DNA of 53,785 nt, taken from Candidatus Poribacteria bacterium. GTDB taxonomy: Bacteria; Poribacteria; WGA-4E; WGA-3G. The stretch spans positions 1 to 53,785 of the forward strand of contig PYJA01000114.1 in assembly GCA_003635185.1 (NCBI GenBank). The letters run 5' to 3'. Both the position numbers and the translations under genes were made by a program. The notes under the pieces are model-generated. The model had not been told where the DNA came from. It worked only from the letters and a program-made list of their open reading frames with translations, and did no database searches. Below, in pieces: positions 8,865 through 17,470 of this stretch (its first letter is position 1; each line of letters opens with the position of its first letter).

Positions 8865-9656
8865 CTACATTAAATACTCTCGTTCTCGAAAAATTCGGAT
8901 AGCAAGCCACATCGTTCCTGCCGTTAGCACACAGATCACTAACACCGCTACCCATACTTCGGGAGGTGTTTTGCCTAACATATCATCAAGCATGTCACGC
9001 CGCAAATTGAACTCAGGAAATAGCGTCATAAGGTAATGTGTTAATGAAATTCGCTTAATCCCTATCGGCATCGGAGGAAAAATCGTAATCCGTTCCCAAC
9101 CGAACACAAAAAGCAATCCCCATAGGACTGGATGCTTAAATCGCACAGATAGAAGTACCGCGAAAGCACCGTAGGCTAACAATCCCAGTGACAGCGAACC
9201 GGTGTAATAGAAACTCATCCCTACCACCAGTAAATGATCCTTTAGTTTCAGATGTGTCTCCATAATACCCGTTAGAAGTAAATGAGATATGCCGATGAGG
9301 ACAATAGTCCCTATCATGTACGCCGCGAATTTACTGAGCAGAATTAATGATTTACGGAGTGGCCGCATCTGTAGATACGTCAAACCTCTACCATCAATCT
9401 CATCTGAGACGATTGCCGAACCGTAAAATATCGCGCACAAATTCGTCAAAAATCCATAGAAAATAAACGTAATGTACGGAATAAAAGTGTTTACACTTGT
9501 TGTGCCTCGCACCTTGAACCGAAACACAAGCGCGATGACAAGTGGCACCAGCCCGCCAATCACAATCAGAAGACCGCGGCGACTCCAGAACAGCTGACGA
9601 AGCGTTAATTTAAAAAGCGCAAAATAGGCAGGAAATGAATTAGGATTGGCAGCCAT
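8865..9656 (-). CDS. ABC-2 type transporter permease
   Basis: This 263-residue membrane protein has about six hydrophobic segments, for example GLLIVIGGLVPLVIALVF near the N-terminus and VAVLVICVLTAGTMWLAI near the C-terminus. The segment YGSAIVSDEIDGRGLTYLQMRPLRKSLILL is typical of ABC-2 permeases (GSAxIxxExxxxTL.yL...P). The substrate is unknown. No ATP-binding subunit lies next to it; the downstream gene on this strand would be beyond ackA. The region upstream of its start holds an IS5-type remnant that may have separated it from its partner. Confidence 0.8.
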   Translation of the reverse strand: MAANPNSFPAYFALFKLTLRQLFWSRRGLLIVIGGLVPLVIALVFRFKVRGTTSVNTFIPYITFIFYGFLTNLCAIFYGSAIVSDEIDGRGLTYLQMRPLRKSLILLSKFAAYMIGTIVLIGISHLLLTGIMETHLKLKDHLLVVGMSFYYTGSLSLGLLAYGAFAVLLSVRFKHPVLWGLLFVFGWERITIFPPMPIGIKRISLTHYLMTLFPEFNLRRDMLDDMLGKTPPEVWVAVLVICVLTAGTMWLAIRIFREREYLM

Positions 9657-9691
9657 TTATAACCTTTCAATTGGTTGAATTTTCTATGTAC

Positions 9692-9985
9692 TATACAACG
9701 TATCTCATAAATATTTCATTAACATCGGCAGACATGCCAGAAGCACAACCCCTAAACACCCAGAGTCCATCATCTCACACTTCTCGGTTTTTCCCGCCAA
9801 GGCCTCCCTTTTTGTCCAGTTGGAAGTGCTGGCATCAGCGGTTCCAGGATTTTCAATTCTTTATCACTTAATTCCAAGTCTATTGCCTCTTTATTTTAAT
9901 GTCCAACTCAAAGTTTACCAAAGACGATTGTTTTTGGCAAAACTTTTATTAACCCGATCCAACTATTTATGAGATACGCTGTATA
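9692..9985 (-). mobile_element. IS5-type transposon remnant with terminal inverted repeats
   Basis: A 294-bp element bounded by inverted repeats at 9692-9713 and 9964-9985, which match at 21 of 22 positions. On the minus strand between about 9886 and 9775 a decayed frame reads LELSDKELKILEPLMP, then GQKGRPWREKPRSVR, then a TGA and further stops. This is the N-terminal region of IS5/IS427-type transposases. The catalytic part is gone, so it is a defective, MITE-sized derivative. Confidence 0.7.
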
Positions 9986-9987
9986 AA

Positions 9988-10013
9988 AAACCGCTCCAGT
10001 GATAGAGCGGTTT
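9988..10013 (-). terminator. Terminator of the PhyH gene
   Basis: Arms AAACCGCTC and GAGCGGTTT form a 9-bp stem. Read on the minus strand, the stem is followed by TTTTTTATA, 22 bases after the dioxygenase stop. It directly abuts the terminal repeat of the neighbouring IS5-type remnant. Confidence 0.75.
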
Positions 10014-10034
10014 GTGTGTTGATTTGAATTCTCT

Positions 10035-10931
10035 CTATGCAGAATAGGGACGGAAGCCTCGCACCATCAAACCACGATCACTATTGGATTTCTTTGCTTC
10101 CTCCGCTGCAGCAGCTCGCTTCTCCGCCTCTGTCCGATTTGTGGTTGTTGTCCCACCAATTATCACAAAATCATCTGTTCGCCGGTAACGGTTGATAAAT
10201 ACAGGTCTCGGTTTGTCTGACATATTTTGTTTAGAACCGTGTACCGTTTTGACATTAAAAAAGATTGAATCACCAGCCTTACCAATAACAGGGAGTGCGC
10301 TTTCCCAAGGCCACTCATCCTCTTCTAAGCCAAGGTGTGAGAACGTATCCACGTGCTTCAGTTGTCCAAGGCGATGTGAGCCTGGTACAACGTACAACGC
10401 ACCATTCACAAGGTCCGTGTCCACAACATAGTTCAAAATACCGACAGGTCCCTGATAACGATGCTCAAAGTACGCGGAGTCTTGATGTAGGTGCTTCGGA
10501 TGCCCCCCTACGGGTTCTTTATAGAGACACTGCCCATTACCGAAAATTTCAACATTCGGTCCTAATATCGCCTCAACGATGCTTATAGCGTTTTCATCAA
10601 AAGCAGACTGGAAAAATGCGGCACTTGTCTGATAGTTCACCGCTAACACCATAATCTGTTTATCTCGATCATATCCTTGCGGAGCAGGAATGAAAAGCGT
10701 GCCATTCGGTGTGCGCCACCCCTCAACAATCTGCTGTGCCTCGTCAAGTAGCGATAAAGATTCTGCGGCGGCAGCCTCAATATCCTCATGAATTCTCTCA
10801 ATATAAGGATTCATCAGACCCCGCACGACAAGACACCCGTGTTCCTCAAAGATACTGGCAGCTTTTTCGGCATCTAACGCGTCTACCGACATTTCAATAT
10901 TTTCAACAATTACTTTTTGTTGCTGATTCAC
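10035..10931 (-). CDS. Phytanoyl-CoA dioxygenase (PhyH) family protein
   Basis: Predicted Fe(II)/2-oxoglutarate dioxygenase of 298 residues from a GTG at 10931, chosen because GGAG stands 8 bases upstream. The frame stays open further, but that stretch is IS sequence. The metal ligands are visible: the HxD motif in KHLHQDSAYFEHRY and the distal His in KTVHGSKQN, with Arg in RPVFINRYRRTD for 2-oxoglutarate. VPGSHRLGQL is also typical. The family hydroxylates diverse acyl, sugar or natural-product substrates, so the substrate is unknown. A TnpB element ends about 10 bases upstream of its ribosome site, so the native promoter is probably displaced. Confidence 0.88.
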   Translation of the reverse strand: MNQQQKVIVENIEMSVDALDAEKAASIFEEHGCLVVRGLMNPYIERIHEDIEAAAAESLSLLDEAQQIVEGWRTPNGTLFIPAPQGYDRDKQIMVLAVNYQTSAAFFQSAFDENAISIVEAILGPNVEIFGNGQCLYKEPVGGHPKHLHQDSAYFEHRYQGPVGILNYVVDTDLVNGALYVVPGSHRLGQLKHVDTFSHLGLEEDEWPWESALPVIGKAGDSIFFNVKTVHGSKQNMSDKPRPVFINRYRRTDDFVIIGGTTTTNRTEAEKRAAAAEEAKKSNSDRGLMVRGFRPYSA

Positions 10932-10949
10932 GAAATATACTCCGTCATA

Positions 10950-11150
10950 GTACCCACACGCTAAAGCGTGGGGCTTGTGTTTCCTTGATAACAGCATTTA
11001 TCTCTGAGAGATAGACCGTCTTACGTCATCTCCACTTTAGGCAGCTAAGCCTGCCTGTTTGATATTGATAGCAGCGTTGATGTCTCTATCGTGGGCTATT
11101 CCACAGTGAGAACATCTCCACCGTCTATCTGCAAGAGTTATTTCTTCATT
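10950..11150 (-). ncRNA. Predicted omega RNA (reRNA) at the right end of the tnpB element
   Basis: In IS200/IS605 elements the guide RNA overlaps the 3' end of tnpB and runs to the right end, its guide being the flanking DNA. Here this stretch covers the last third of the zinc-finger region, about 60 noncoding bases and the right-end hairpin. The guide would be the sequence just outside, beginning near 10949 in the PhyH leader. The boundaries are estimates from the family rule. Confidence 0.4.
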
Positions 11151-12149
11151 TCTTTCTCCACACTCACTACAAGGTTTTGTCGTCCCTGTCCATAGCTCTA
11201 TTTGTCCGAACTGCTTATTGTGTTTCACACACTTTTGTTGCAGTATCTGCAAAAACTGGTAAAATGCAAGGTCAGACACTTTACGTCCCCATAAACGTTT
11301 CATGCCGTCTATATTAAGCGTTTCCATGATAAGCGTATCGTAGGAACGACAAAGGTGAGTAGCAAGTTTCCAGTGCCAATCGTAACGTTGTCTTGCGACT
11401 TTTCTATAATGCCTGGACACGGCGCGTTTGGCACGATACCAATTACCACTTTTGAGCACCTTGCGACTCAGCGACTTATTGAGAGATCGCAACCGATTGA
11501 GTGATCGTTTCAGAAACTGGGGGCATTCTATTTTATCGCCATCACTGCTTGTGAGAAATGTTTTCAATCCAAAATCAAAACCTGCTCTCTTACCTGTCAT
11601 GGCTTTCGGTTCTGAATCGTGGACATTTTCACAGGAAAAGCATATCCAATAGTCCCCGCACATATCACGTTTGATAGTTATCGTTTTTATTTCACCTTTG
11701 ATTTCTCTATGTTTGTGAAAGGAATACCACGTGTCAATACAATTGATTTTGATACGATTCCCTTCAAGTTTATAGCCTGCCTGCGTGAATGTCATTGAAT
11801 TATATTTATGGTGTGGCTTGATATGCGGTCTGCCGACTTTCTTTGTCGTTTTGCCAGCTTTACGTGCTGCTATATTTCTGAAAAACGCATCATAAGCTTT
11901 GCCCATTCGCAACACAACATCTTGAATAACTTGACTCGGCAGTTCTTTCCAATGCGGTTTCGTCCGCTTTTTTAACTTCGCAATATGTGCATTCATTCTA
12001 TAGGCAGATATGTTTTTACCAAACAGACGGCAATATCTTTTTTGCAAACGCATAATATGCACATGAATCCGGTGCATATCGTCAAGCAGATTGCCAAGTT
12101 TTATCGTGTTAGATTGATGTTGTAGTTTGTATTTATACGTCTTTCTCAT
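11037..12149 (-). CDS. tnpB: TnpB RNA-guided nuclease of an IS200/IS605 element
   Basis: This 370-residue protein is close to the compact length of characterised TnpB proteins and appears intact. The RuvC residues are D192 (RAGFDFGLKTF), E276 (LIMETLNIDG) and the HDRDINAAINI motif near D354/D356. A zinc finger is formed by C327, C330, C346 and C349 (PCSEC ... CSHCG). The N-terminal half is basic and helical, as expected for RNA binding. TnpB proteins cut DNA next to a short target motif, guided by an RNA from the element's right end, which favours retention of the element. Confidence 0.93.
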   Translation of the reverse strand: MRKTYKYKLQHQSNTIKLGNLLDDMHRIHVHIMRLQKRYCRLFGKNISAYRMNAHIAKLKKRTKPHWKELPSQVIQDVVLRMGKAYDAFFRNIAARKAGKTTKKVGRPHIKPHHKYNSMTFTQAGYKLEGNRIKINCIDTWYSFHKHREIKGEIKTITIKRDMCGDYWICFSCENVHDSEPKAMTGKRAGFDFGLKTFLTSSDGDKIECPQFLKRSLNRLRSLNKSLSRKVLKSGNWYRAKRAVSRHYRKVARQRYDWHWKLATHLCRSYDTLIMETLNIDGMKRLWGRKVSDLAFYQFLQILQQKCVKHNKQFGQIELWTGTTKPCSECGERNEEITLADRRWRCSHCGIAHDRDINAAINIKQAGLAA

Positions 12150-12393
12150 GATGGACCTTTTCGGTGAAGAACCCTTTTCCCATCGTTAGTGGTGTGGCAG
12201 ATGCTAACGACATCTACCACTGAAAAGCTCTCTATATTATACCATGTCTCACACACAATATCAAGTTTTTTGCCCGTGGACATCCCGCAAGCTAAAGCAT
12301 GGGGATTTGACGGGAAGAATGTTAAAAAAGTCATTTTATAAATGATCTGTGAAGCACAATGCATAATGCCTCAAAAGAATCGAAACTTACGCC

Positions 12394-12735
12394 TTAACCC
12401 CAGGGCGGACGGCGTCCTGTTAACTTTTCTAAATACGTTGCCGTTTGCTGTACTTCAGCTTCAAGTTTTCTTGCTGCTCTCTGTTTTTGTGCCTCTTCAG
12501 TTCTATATTTCACTCGGTAGGTTCCTTTTTCCAGGCATCGTAGGGCAAATTCACCATTAACGTTCTGGTTAATATACCTGAGCATATCATGCAACAACCA
12601 ATACACATCTGTCGGTGTGTATTGGAAATCACAGTGCTCAGATTTTTCTTTTACGGCTTCAAGTGTTGTCTGCACAAACTCTACAACTTCAGCAAGTGTA
12701 TAGGTTTTATCCTTATCCAAATTAATATGATTCAT
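12394..12735 (-). CDS. Hypothetical protein
   Basis: This 113-residue soluble protein starts at an ATG after GAGAAG. The N-terminus (TYTLAEVVEFVQTTLEAV) is helical and the C-terminal third is basic and coiled-coil-like (EEAQKQRAARKLEAEVQQ). No family is recognised. Its start lies 9 bases after the xdhC stop on the same strand, so it looks like the third gene of the dehydrogenase-like/XdhC operon. Its end abuts the tnpB element. Confidence 0.55.
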   Translation of the reverse strand: MNHINLDKDKTYTLAEVVEFVQTTLEAVKEKSEHCDFQYTPTDVYWLLHDMLRYINQNVNGEFALRCLEKGTYRVKYRTEEAQKQRAARKLEAEVQQTATYLEKLTGRRPPWG

Positions 12736-12744
12736 TTTAACTTC

Positions 12745-13845
12745 TCACAATTTTATGGTTGGCATCCGGGCAGGTTGTACCTCAAAAGTTTGCGGCTTTT
12801 CTGCTCCGTTGCGTACCTGAATTAACTGTGACGCTATGCTTACTGCTATCTCTGGCACAGTTTTGGAGTTAATATCCAGCCCGATCGGTGCGTAAACTCG
12901 TTGCAGTTTTTCAATTGGTATACCAACTTCCAACAGATCGTCAAAGATTAATTTTATTTTTCTACGACTTCCGATCAATCCGATGTATCGTGCATCGGAC
13001 TCAACGACACTATGAAGGGCAGACTCATCATGCTGGTGTCCGCGTGTTACAATAACTACATAAGTTAAATGGTTAATAGGATATTTTCGCAGTTCCTCAG
13101 CAATGTCTCCGATAATAATTTCGTCTGCTTCCGGTAACCGTTCAGTTGAAGCAAAATCTGCGCGGTCATCAATGATTGCGATGTCAAAATCTAACCAGCT
13201 ACCGAGGTGGCAGAGTGCTTGACCGACGTGTCCCGCCCCCGCAATAAGCAGAGTCGGTCTTGGCTGAAGCGGTTCAAGGAAGATTGATGTAGTTTGATTC
13301 TGTTGGAGGACACCAGCGCGATTTTGTTCAAGGACAGTGGAGATTTGGGTCTCCACATCCGCTTCTAAATCCGAATTTCCCAATGTGCCGATCCGTTCAC
13401 CATTAGCCGCAAAGACCATCTTCATGCCAACATCTACACCTTGCTGTTCACTCTCCACAACCGTTGCGAAAATGAGTGGTACTTTCGCTGCGTTCAGTTC
13501 TTGTAGGCGAGTAAACATCTCTGCTTCTGCGGGAGTTCTCGGTAAATCTATAAAGATTTTCATGTTTCCACCGCAGATAAGACCATCGTCCCAGCCGTAA
13601 TCACTGTCTAATTGAAACTGAAGCAGCCGAGGTTCACCTCCTTGCATTAACCCGATGGCTTGTCGACGCGCTTCCGCTTCTACACAGCCACCACCGAGCG
13701 TGCCGATATTGCGTAAGTCTGGGAGAATCAGCAGTTTTGCCCCCGGTTTTTGCGGTGTTGAACCTTTGGTCTCAACAACAGTGCAGTAGGCACCGACTTG
13801 ATCTGATTCAATTAATTCTGGGATTTTTTGATATATTTCTCTCAT
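12745..13845 (-). CDS. XdhC/CoxI family molybdoenzyme accessory protein
   Basis: This 366-residue protein has the XdhC N-terminal domain (KGSTPQKPGAKLLI, GTLGGGCVEAEARRQA) and a C-terminal Rossmann domain (LLIAGAGHVGQALCHLGS, with DDR at the end of the second strand), in the usual order. Family members sulfurate and insert the molybdenum cofactor of xanthine dehydrogenase-type enzymes. No molybdenum hydroxylase is in the window. Molybdate uptake genes lie 19 kb away (32595-34079). It follows the dehydrogenase-like gene by 23 bases and is probably co-transcribed. Confidence 0.87.
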   Translation of the reverse strand: MREIYQKIPELIESDQVGAYCTVVETKGSTPQKPGAKLLILPDLRNIGTLGGGCVEAEARRQAIGLMQGGEPRLLQFQLDSDYGWDDGLICGGNMKIFIDLPRTPAEAEMFTRLQELNAAKVPLIFATVVESEQQGVDVGMKMVFAANGERIGTLGNSDLEADVETQISTVLEQNRAGVLQQNQTTSIFLEPLQPRPTLLIAGAGHVGQALCHLGSWLDFDIAIIDDRADFASTERLPEADEIIIGDIAEELRKYPINHLTYVVIVTRGHQHDESALHSVVESDARYIGLIGSRRKIKLIFDDLLEVGIPIEKLQRVYAPIGLDINSKTVPEIAVSIASQLIQVRNGAEKPQTFEVQPARMPTIKL

Positions 13846-13868
13846 CTGCTACATTTAAAAATTTGGGT

Positions 13869-14792
13869 TCAACTAAAATTCTGCGCTGCTGCACTCTGTG
13901 CAACAAGTTGCGTAAACTGTTCGCGTTGCGGATTTGTCAATTCTAATGGAATAATCTGTTCTATGCCATCACTACCGATTTTTGATGGAACGTTCAGGAA
14001 AACCGATGTTGTGTCCGTTGAAATCCGTGTGCCAACACTCATAACCCGCTTTTTATCTAAGCTGATTGCCGATAGCACTTGAAGAATATGACTTACTAAC
14101 GTATATTCACTTGCTGAAGTATATGGGCAACGTTCCACAACAGTTGCCGATAGGCTTTGAATATCCGATTCATCCATCAGTTGTGTAAGCGGGATACCGT
14201 TTACCCGACAATACTGTGGCAGCGGATACGTCACTTCGTCATTTCCAATTGCCAATGCGGATACATCTTTCACTGAGAGTCCAAGTCGAGTCGCTATTTC
14301 TGATTTTAGATGTGCCGTAGAAACACCGTTTGCAATGCCGATCACTGCTGCTGTTCCGTGGGTGTGATGTATCCATGCCGATATATAGTTGGCAAAAGGC
14401 ATCGCAACCAGAAATTTAGCATTTTGCGTGTGCTCCAGCACCTTCGGCACAATCTGACGCGCTATTGAAAGATTCGTTGTCTTCAACGCTTGTGCTGAGT
14501 GAAAACCAAAGGGGACAGATGCGGGCAGTAGAACAACCACGTCAGCATTAGATAGTTCCTCGCCGGAATCTGTGAATGAAACTACAGTATCGCTTGCACT
14601 CATGGCAGTTGCAAGCGTAATATCTTGGACACCGTCGGCTACTGGTCGTGAGTTTCTTGAACTGCGATTTCCATGTTTGCCACTGGATTGCGTATTTGTG
14701 AAAAAAACAACTTCTTGTGCTAATTCCGAATGACAAATACCCCACGCAACCGAAAGTGCTAACTGACCGGATCCTAATAATGCGATTTTCAT
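13869..14792 (-). CDS. Malate/lactate dehydrogenase-like protein lacking catalytic residues
   Basis: The 307-residue chain follows the LDH/MDH fold. It opens with a Rossmann motif, ALLGSGQLALSVAW, where G-x-G-x-x-G has lost its last Gly. Then come VVLLPASVPFG in place of the mobile loop, VIGIANGVSTAHLKSE in place of G-x-x-LDSARFR, and AIGNDEVTYPL in place of HGDS. The catalytic His therefore aligns with Asn, the Asp/Arg pair with Ser/His, and the loop Arg is missing. Classical hydride transfer to a 2-keto acid is unlikely. It may be a binding or regulatory protein, or an enzyme with other chemistry. SD AGGA precedes the ATG. Confidence 0.75.
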   Translation of the reverse strand: MKIALLGSGQLALSVAWGICHSELAQEVVFFTNTQSSGKHGNRSSRNSRPVADGVQDITLATAMSASDTVVSFTDSGEELSNADVVVLLPASVPFGFHSAQALKTTNLSIARQIVPKVLEHTQNAKFLVAMPFANYISAWIHHTHGTAAVIGIANGVSTAHLKSEIATRLGLSVKDVSALAIGNDEVTYPLPQYCRVNGIPLTQLMDESDIQSLSATVVERCPYTSASEYTLVSHILQVLSAISLDKKRVMSVGTRISTDTTSVFLNVPSKIGSDGIEQIIPLELTNPQREQFTQLVAQSAAAQNFS

Positions 14793-14808
14793 ATAGTTTA
14801 TTCCTATC

Positions 14809-14907
14809 AGTACTTACGCATTTTCCTCACTTGTGGAAGATAAAGGGGGATCCATCCTTGAAAAGACAATATTTTAAACATCGGATGCCCGAATTTGCGT
14901 AAGTCCT
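14809..14907. mobile_element. MITE, family AGGACTTACGCA, copy 1
   Basis: A 99-bp element with ends AGTACTTACGCA and TGCGTAAGTCCT (one mismatch) and a subterminal hairpin TTCCTCACTTGTGGAA. The same ends occur at 21222-21393, and one end precedes the truncated transposase at 32016. It lies in the leader of the dehydrogenase-like gene. Confidence 0.7.
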
Positions 14908-14997
14908 ATTTATAATTTTATCAAATGCTGTGACAATTGGCAAGGAAAAAAGGATGGCGAAATTATTTTGACAAAATATGCGCTTTACTATATACCA

Positions 14998-17406
14998 CTA
15001 TTCTGTCGCGAGGTATTTTGGGTGGGGTTTTATATTTTCTGGATAGTTAATTTTCCATATCTGTATATCTGGATGTGTACCGGGGCCGTATGTTGGCACG
15101 GTGTGTACCAGCTCAAACGCCTCAGAGTGTTCACCACGTATAAAAAGTTTCACTGACAAACTGTTCCAACCAACTTCAGGAACGTAAAAACTGCTCCGCA
15201 GTACCTTTTTCTTATCAAAGAGGAGTACCAATCCACCTCTTTCTGTGTTTGCATGTTCAGAGGAAATACGTTTATCTCCGTGGAATGCTACGTAAGGAAG
15301 TTGGACAGGTTCTTCTTCTTTTTCAAACATTGCGGTGATAGATAAGTTTTTAAGGTCTGTCCCCACAATATCAATTCTGTTTAGTGTTGTTAAAGGATAT
15401 CCCTTCTTTCTTTGAGGCATGAGGGAATATTGAATTTCTGGAGATGTTTCAAGTGATAGCATTTCGTACAAAGCGAAGTGTCTGTCCAATTCAGGATCGC
15501 TGCCAACCAATGAGTTTTGATGTGCAAGTGCTGCAAGTTCAACACTGGTAATCATCAGGTGCGTGGCACCGTGTGTTTTGAGAAAATATAATGCCTCTTG
15601 CTCAGATTGTGCACAGGAGGCGTGTCGGAAGTAGAGATGTATCCAATGTGGGATAAAATGATCCTGGTCTGTGATGGTCTTTACCTGGGCGTGTACGTTG
15701 AGTTGACTTCCGTTTCCCCAGTGTGCTGCCATAACAGTTATGTCCTTTGGCAGTTCGTTTTTTATCCATTCAAATGCCCGTAAGAGGGTGCCGCGGCCGG
15801 GGATCGGATCACGATTTGCAGCCATTTGTAGTGTTCCTTGTGCATATCCACCAGCAGGTCCCCAATACAGAAGTAGTGATAGCATCCCTATTGTCAGAGT
15901 AGAAGTAACGAGTTTTGGATGGAGGGTTCTCCCAAAAAGTTGGATAGGAGTTTGATCTGTGTCACGAAATGTGGCAATATGCTTTAGAAGTACTGCGGTG
16001 CCGATTGCAAGCGGGGTGCCGATAAAAAAGCCATATCGTACACCATTACGGGTTAAACTCACCCAGATAAGAAACCATACGAGTGTGATGAAGAGGGACC
16101 GTTCATTTTGACAGATCACCCGTTTTTGTGTGATCATTATTCCTAGCCCGATGACTGTGAGCAGTACTGATGCAATGAAAAGGTGATCGCACCAGTAAGG
16201 ACTTATCCATCCGTTTAAAGGAAAACGAAGGAAAGTTGTAGTACTGAGGAGAGCAAGCCCGATTGATAGCGTAAGAACGTTCCATTTCCAGTAGCGATGT
16301 GCTGCAGCGATGATGCCGATGCTGCCCAATATAAACATACCGCCGTATCTACCAACCCAATATGTGAAACTGGGATCAATGAGTTCGGATACAGATTTCA
16401 TTAGCCGGTTTTCCATAAAAGGGTAGGCGATTGTAGTAAAGGCGTTGTATTGTCCAACGACATAGATCATGCCTGCAGCGATACCGAGAAGGATTAACCC
16501 GAAAGTAAGCTTCTTTGCATGCGGACGAAATTGTCCAACATATCGAAGAAGTAGCCATCTGATCCCTCGGAGTGTAAGTAACGCAATAGAGGGCGCGAGC
16601 ATCAGTGTTGCAACGTGTGTTGAGAACCCATATCCGCTGCGATATGCAGGACTAATAAGGTAGAGACCTGGAACAAACATGAGTACCCAAATAAGGTATT
16701 CTTTTAGATTATGTTCAGCGTCGGTGGTGCAGAACTTCCATATCTCAACACTGAGAATAATCAGAACGAATATCCCGAATGCTTCCCAACTTAGTCCACC
16801 AAGAAAGACAATAAATCCACAGAGTGCAGTGGCAAGATATCTACGTCGTCCGGATTGCATCCGTTCTTTGTGTAGATATATGACGATGGTGAAGATTGCT
16901 AACATCCAGCACCATGCATCCCTGTCACTAAAACCAGCAGTGCTTCGGACAATCGTTCCAGGGAAGGTTGCTAACAGCACACCGACGACCGTAGCAAATA
17001 GGTGTCCATGGTACTTGATGAGAAAGAGTAACAAAGCGGCGAGACCAAGTATAAAACAGATCACAGGTGCATACAATTGAACATGATAAAGCGTTACTTG
17101 ATAATAGAAAAGTTTTATCGCTTTGTGTGTCCAAGCGAGCGCGTAAGCATAGAGGGAGAGGAACTGTCGATTATCTCTGCCGTTTGGCAGCCATCGGTGC
17201 ATGTCGCGATCGGGAAGGTGCCCTTGTTTGCTGATGGTTTGTGCCTGTGAGTAGAAGACATAGGCATCATTTGAAGAGAACTGTTCATCGGGAATATCTT
17301 GGACACCTTGAATACGTATCAGGAATGTGAGTGACAAAATACTAAGTAAAATCGCAATAGTACCAAGTCGTTTTAAAACCTTAGGGTTGCTGTTAGTATT
17401 TTCCAT
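14998..17406 (-). CDS. STT3-like oligosaccharyltransferase
   Basis: This 802-residue protein has an N-terminal half of about 12 membrane segments and a soluble C-terminal domain. Counterparts of STT3/AglB/PglB motifs are visible: the first acidic motif at D47 (SSNDAYVFY), the second at D161/D163 (RSTAGFSDRDAW), and the external loop motif with E341 (SVSELIDPS, close to eukaryotic SVSE). Arg residues lie near 453-457 (TRNGVRYGF), and a degenerate WWDYG stands at AHWGNG (561-566). The family transfers lipid-linked glycans to Asn in N-x-S/T outside the membrane. It follows three envelope genes on the same strand. Divergence of WWDYG leaves the acceptor specificity open. Confidence 0.85.
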   Translation of the reverse strand: MENTNSNPKVLKRLGTIAILLSILSLTFLIRIQGVQDIPDEQFSSNDAYVFYSQAQTISKQGHLPDRDMHRWLPNGRDNRQFLSLYAYALAWTHKAIKLFYYQVTLYHVQLYAPVICFILGLAALLLFLIKYHGHLFATVVGVLLATFPGTIVRSTAGFSDRDAWCWMLAIFTIVIYLHKERMQSGRRRYLATALCGFIVFLGGLSWEAFGIFVLIILSVEIWKFCTTDAEHNLKEYLIWVLMFVPGLYLISPAYRSGYGFSTHVATLMLAPSIALLTLRGIRWLLLRYVGQFRPHAKKLTFGLILLGIAAGMIYVVGQYNAFTTIAYPFMENRLMKSVSELIDPSFTYWVGRYGGMFILGSIGIIAAAHRYWKWNVLTLSIGLALLSTTTFLRFPLNGWISPYWCDHLFIASVLLTVIGLGIMITQKRVICQNERSLFITLVWFLIWVSLTRNGVRYGFFIGTPLAIGTAVLLKHIATFRDTDQTPIQLFGRTLHPKLVTSTLTIGMLSLLLYWGPAGGYAQGTLQMAANRDPIPGRGTLLRAFEWIKNELPKDITVMAAHWGNGSQLNVHAQVKTITDQDHFIPHWIHLYFRHASCAQSEQEALYFLKTHGATHLMITSVELAALAHQNSLVGSDPELDRHFALYEMLSLETSPEIQYSLMPQRKKGYPLTTLNRIDIVGTDLKNLSITAMFEKEEEPVQLPYVAFHGDKRISSEHANTERGGLVLLFDKKKVLRSSFYVPEVGWNSLSVKLFIRGEHSEAFELVHTVPTYGPGTHPDIQIWKINYPENIKPHPKYLATE

Positions 17407-17470
17407 AGACGTTGTCCAAAAAAGTGATGTGTTGATTTTTTATCGGTTTCCATACAGAGTCTGCTTTTCA

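Larger units (their letters stand above)
10950..12306 (-). mobile_element. IS200/IS605-type element carrying only tnpB
   Basis: Both ends carry the same kind of subterminal hairpin in the same orientation, as in IS200/IS605: CCCACACGCTAAAGCGTGGGG at 10953-10973 (right end) and CCCGCAAGCTAAAGCATGGGG at 12284-12304 (left end). Each has a TAAA loop and a one-base bulge. tnpB fills the interior and there is no tnpA, so movement would need a Y1 transposase in trans. The exact cleavage sites are not determinable by eye. The right end lies between tnpB and the ribosome site of the PhyH gene. Confidence 0.85.

Noticed and set aside
9671..9871. A 66-codon plus-strand frame.
   Set aside because: It lies across the terminal repeat and antisense to the transposase relic.
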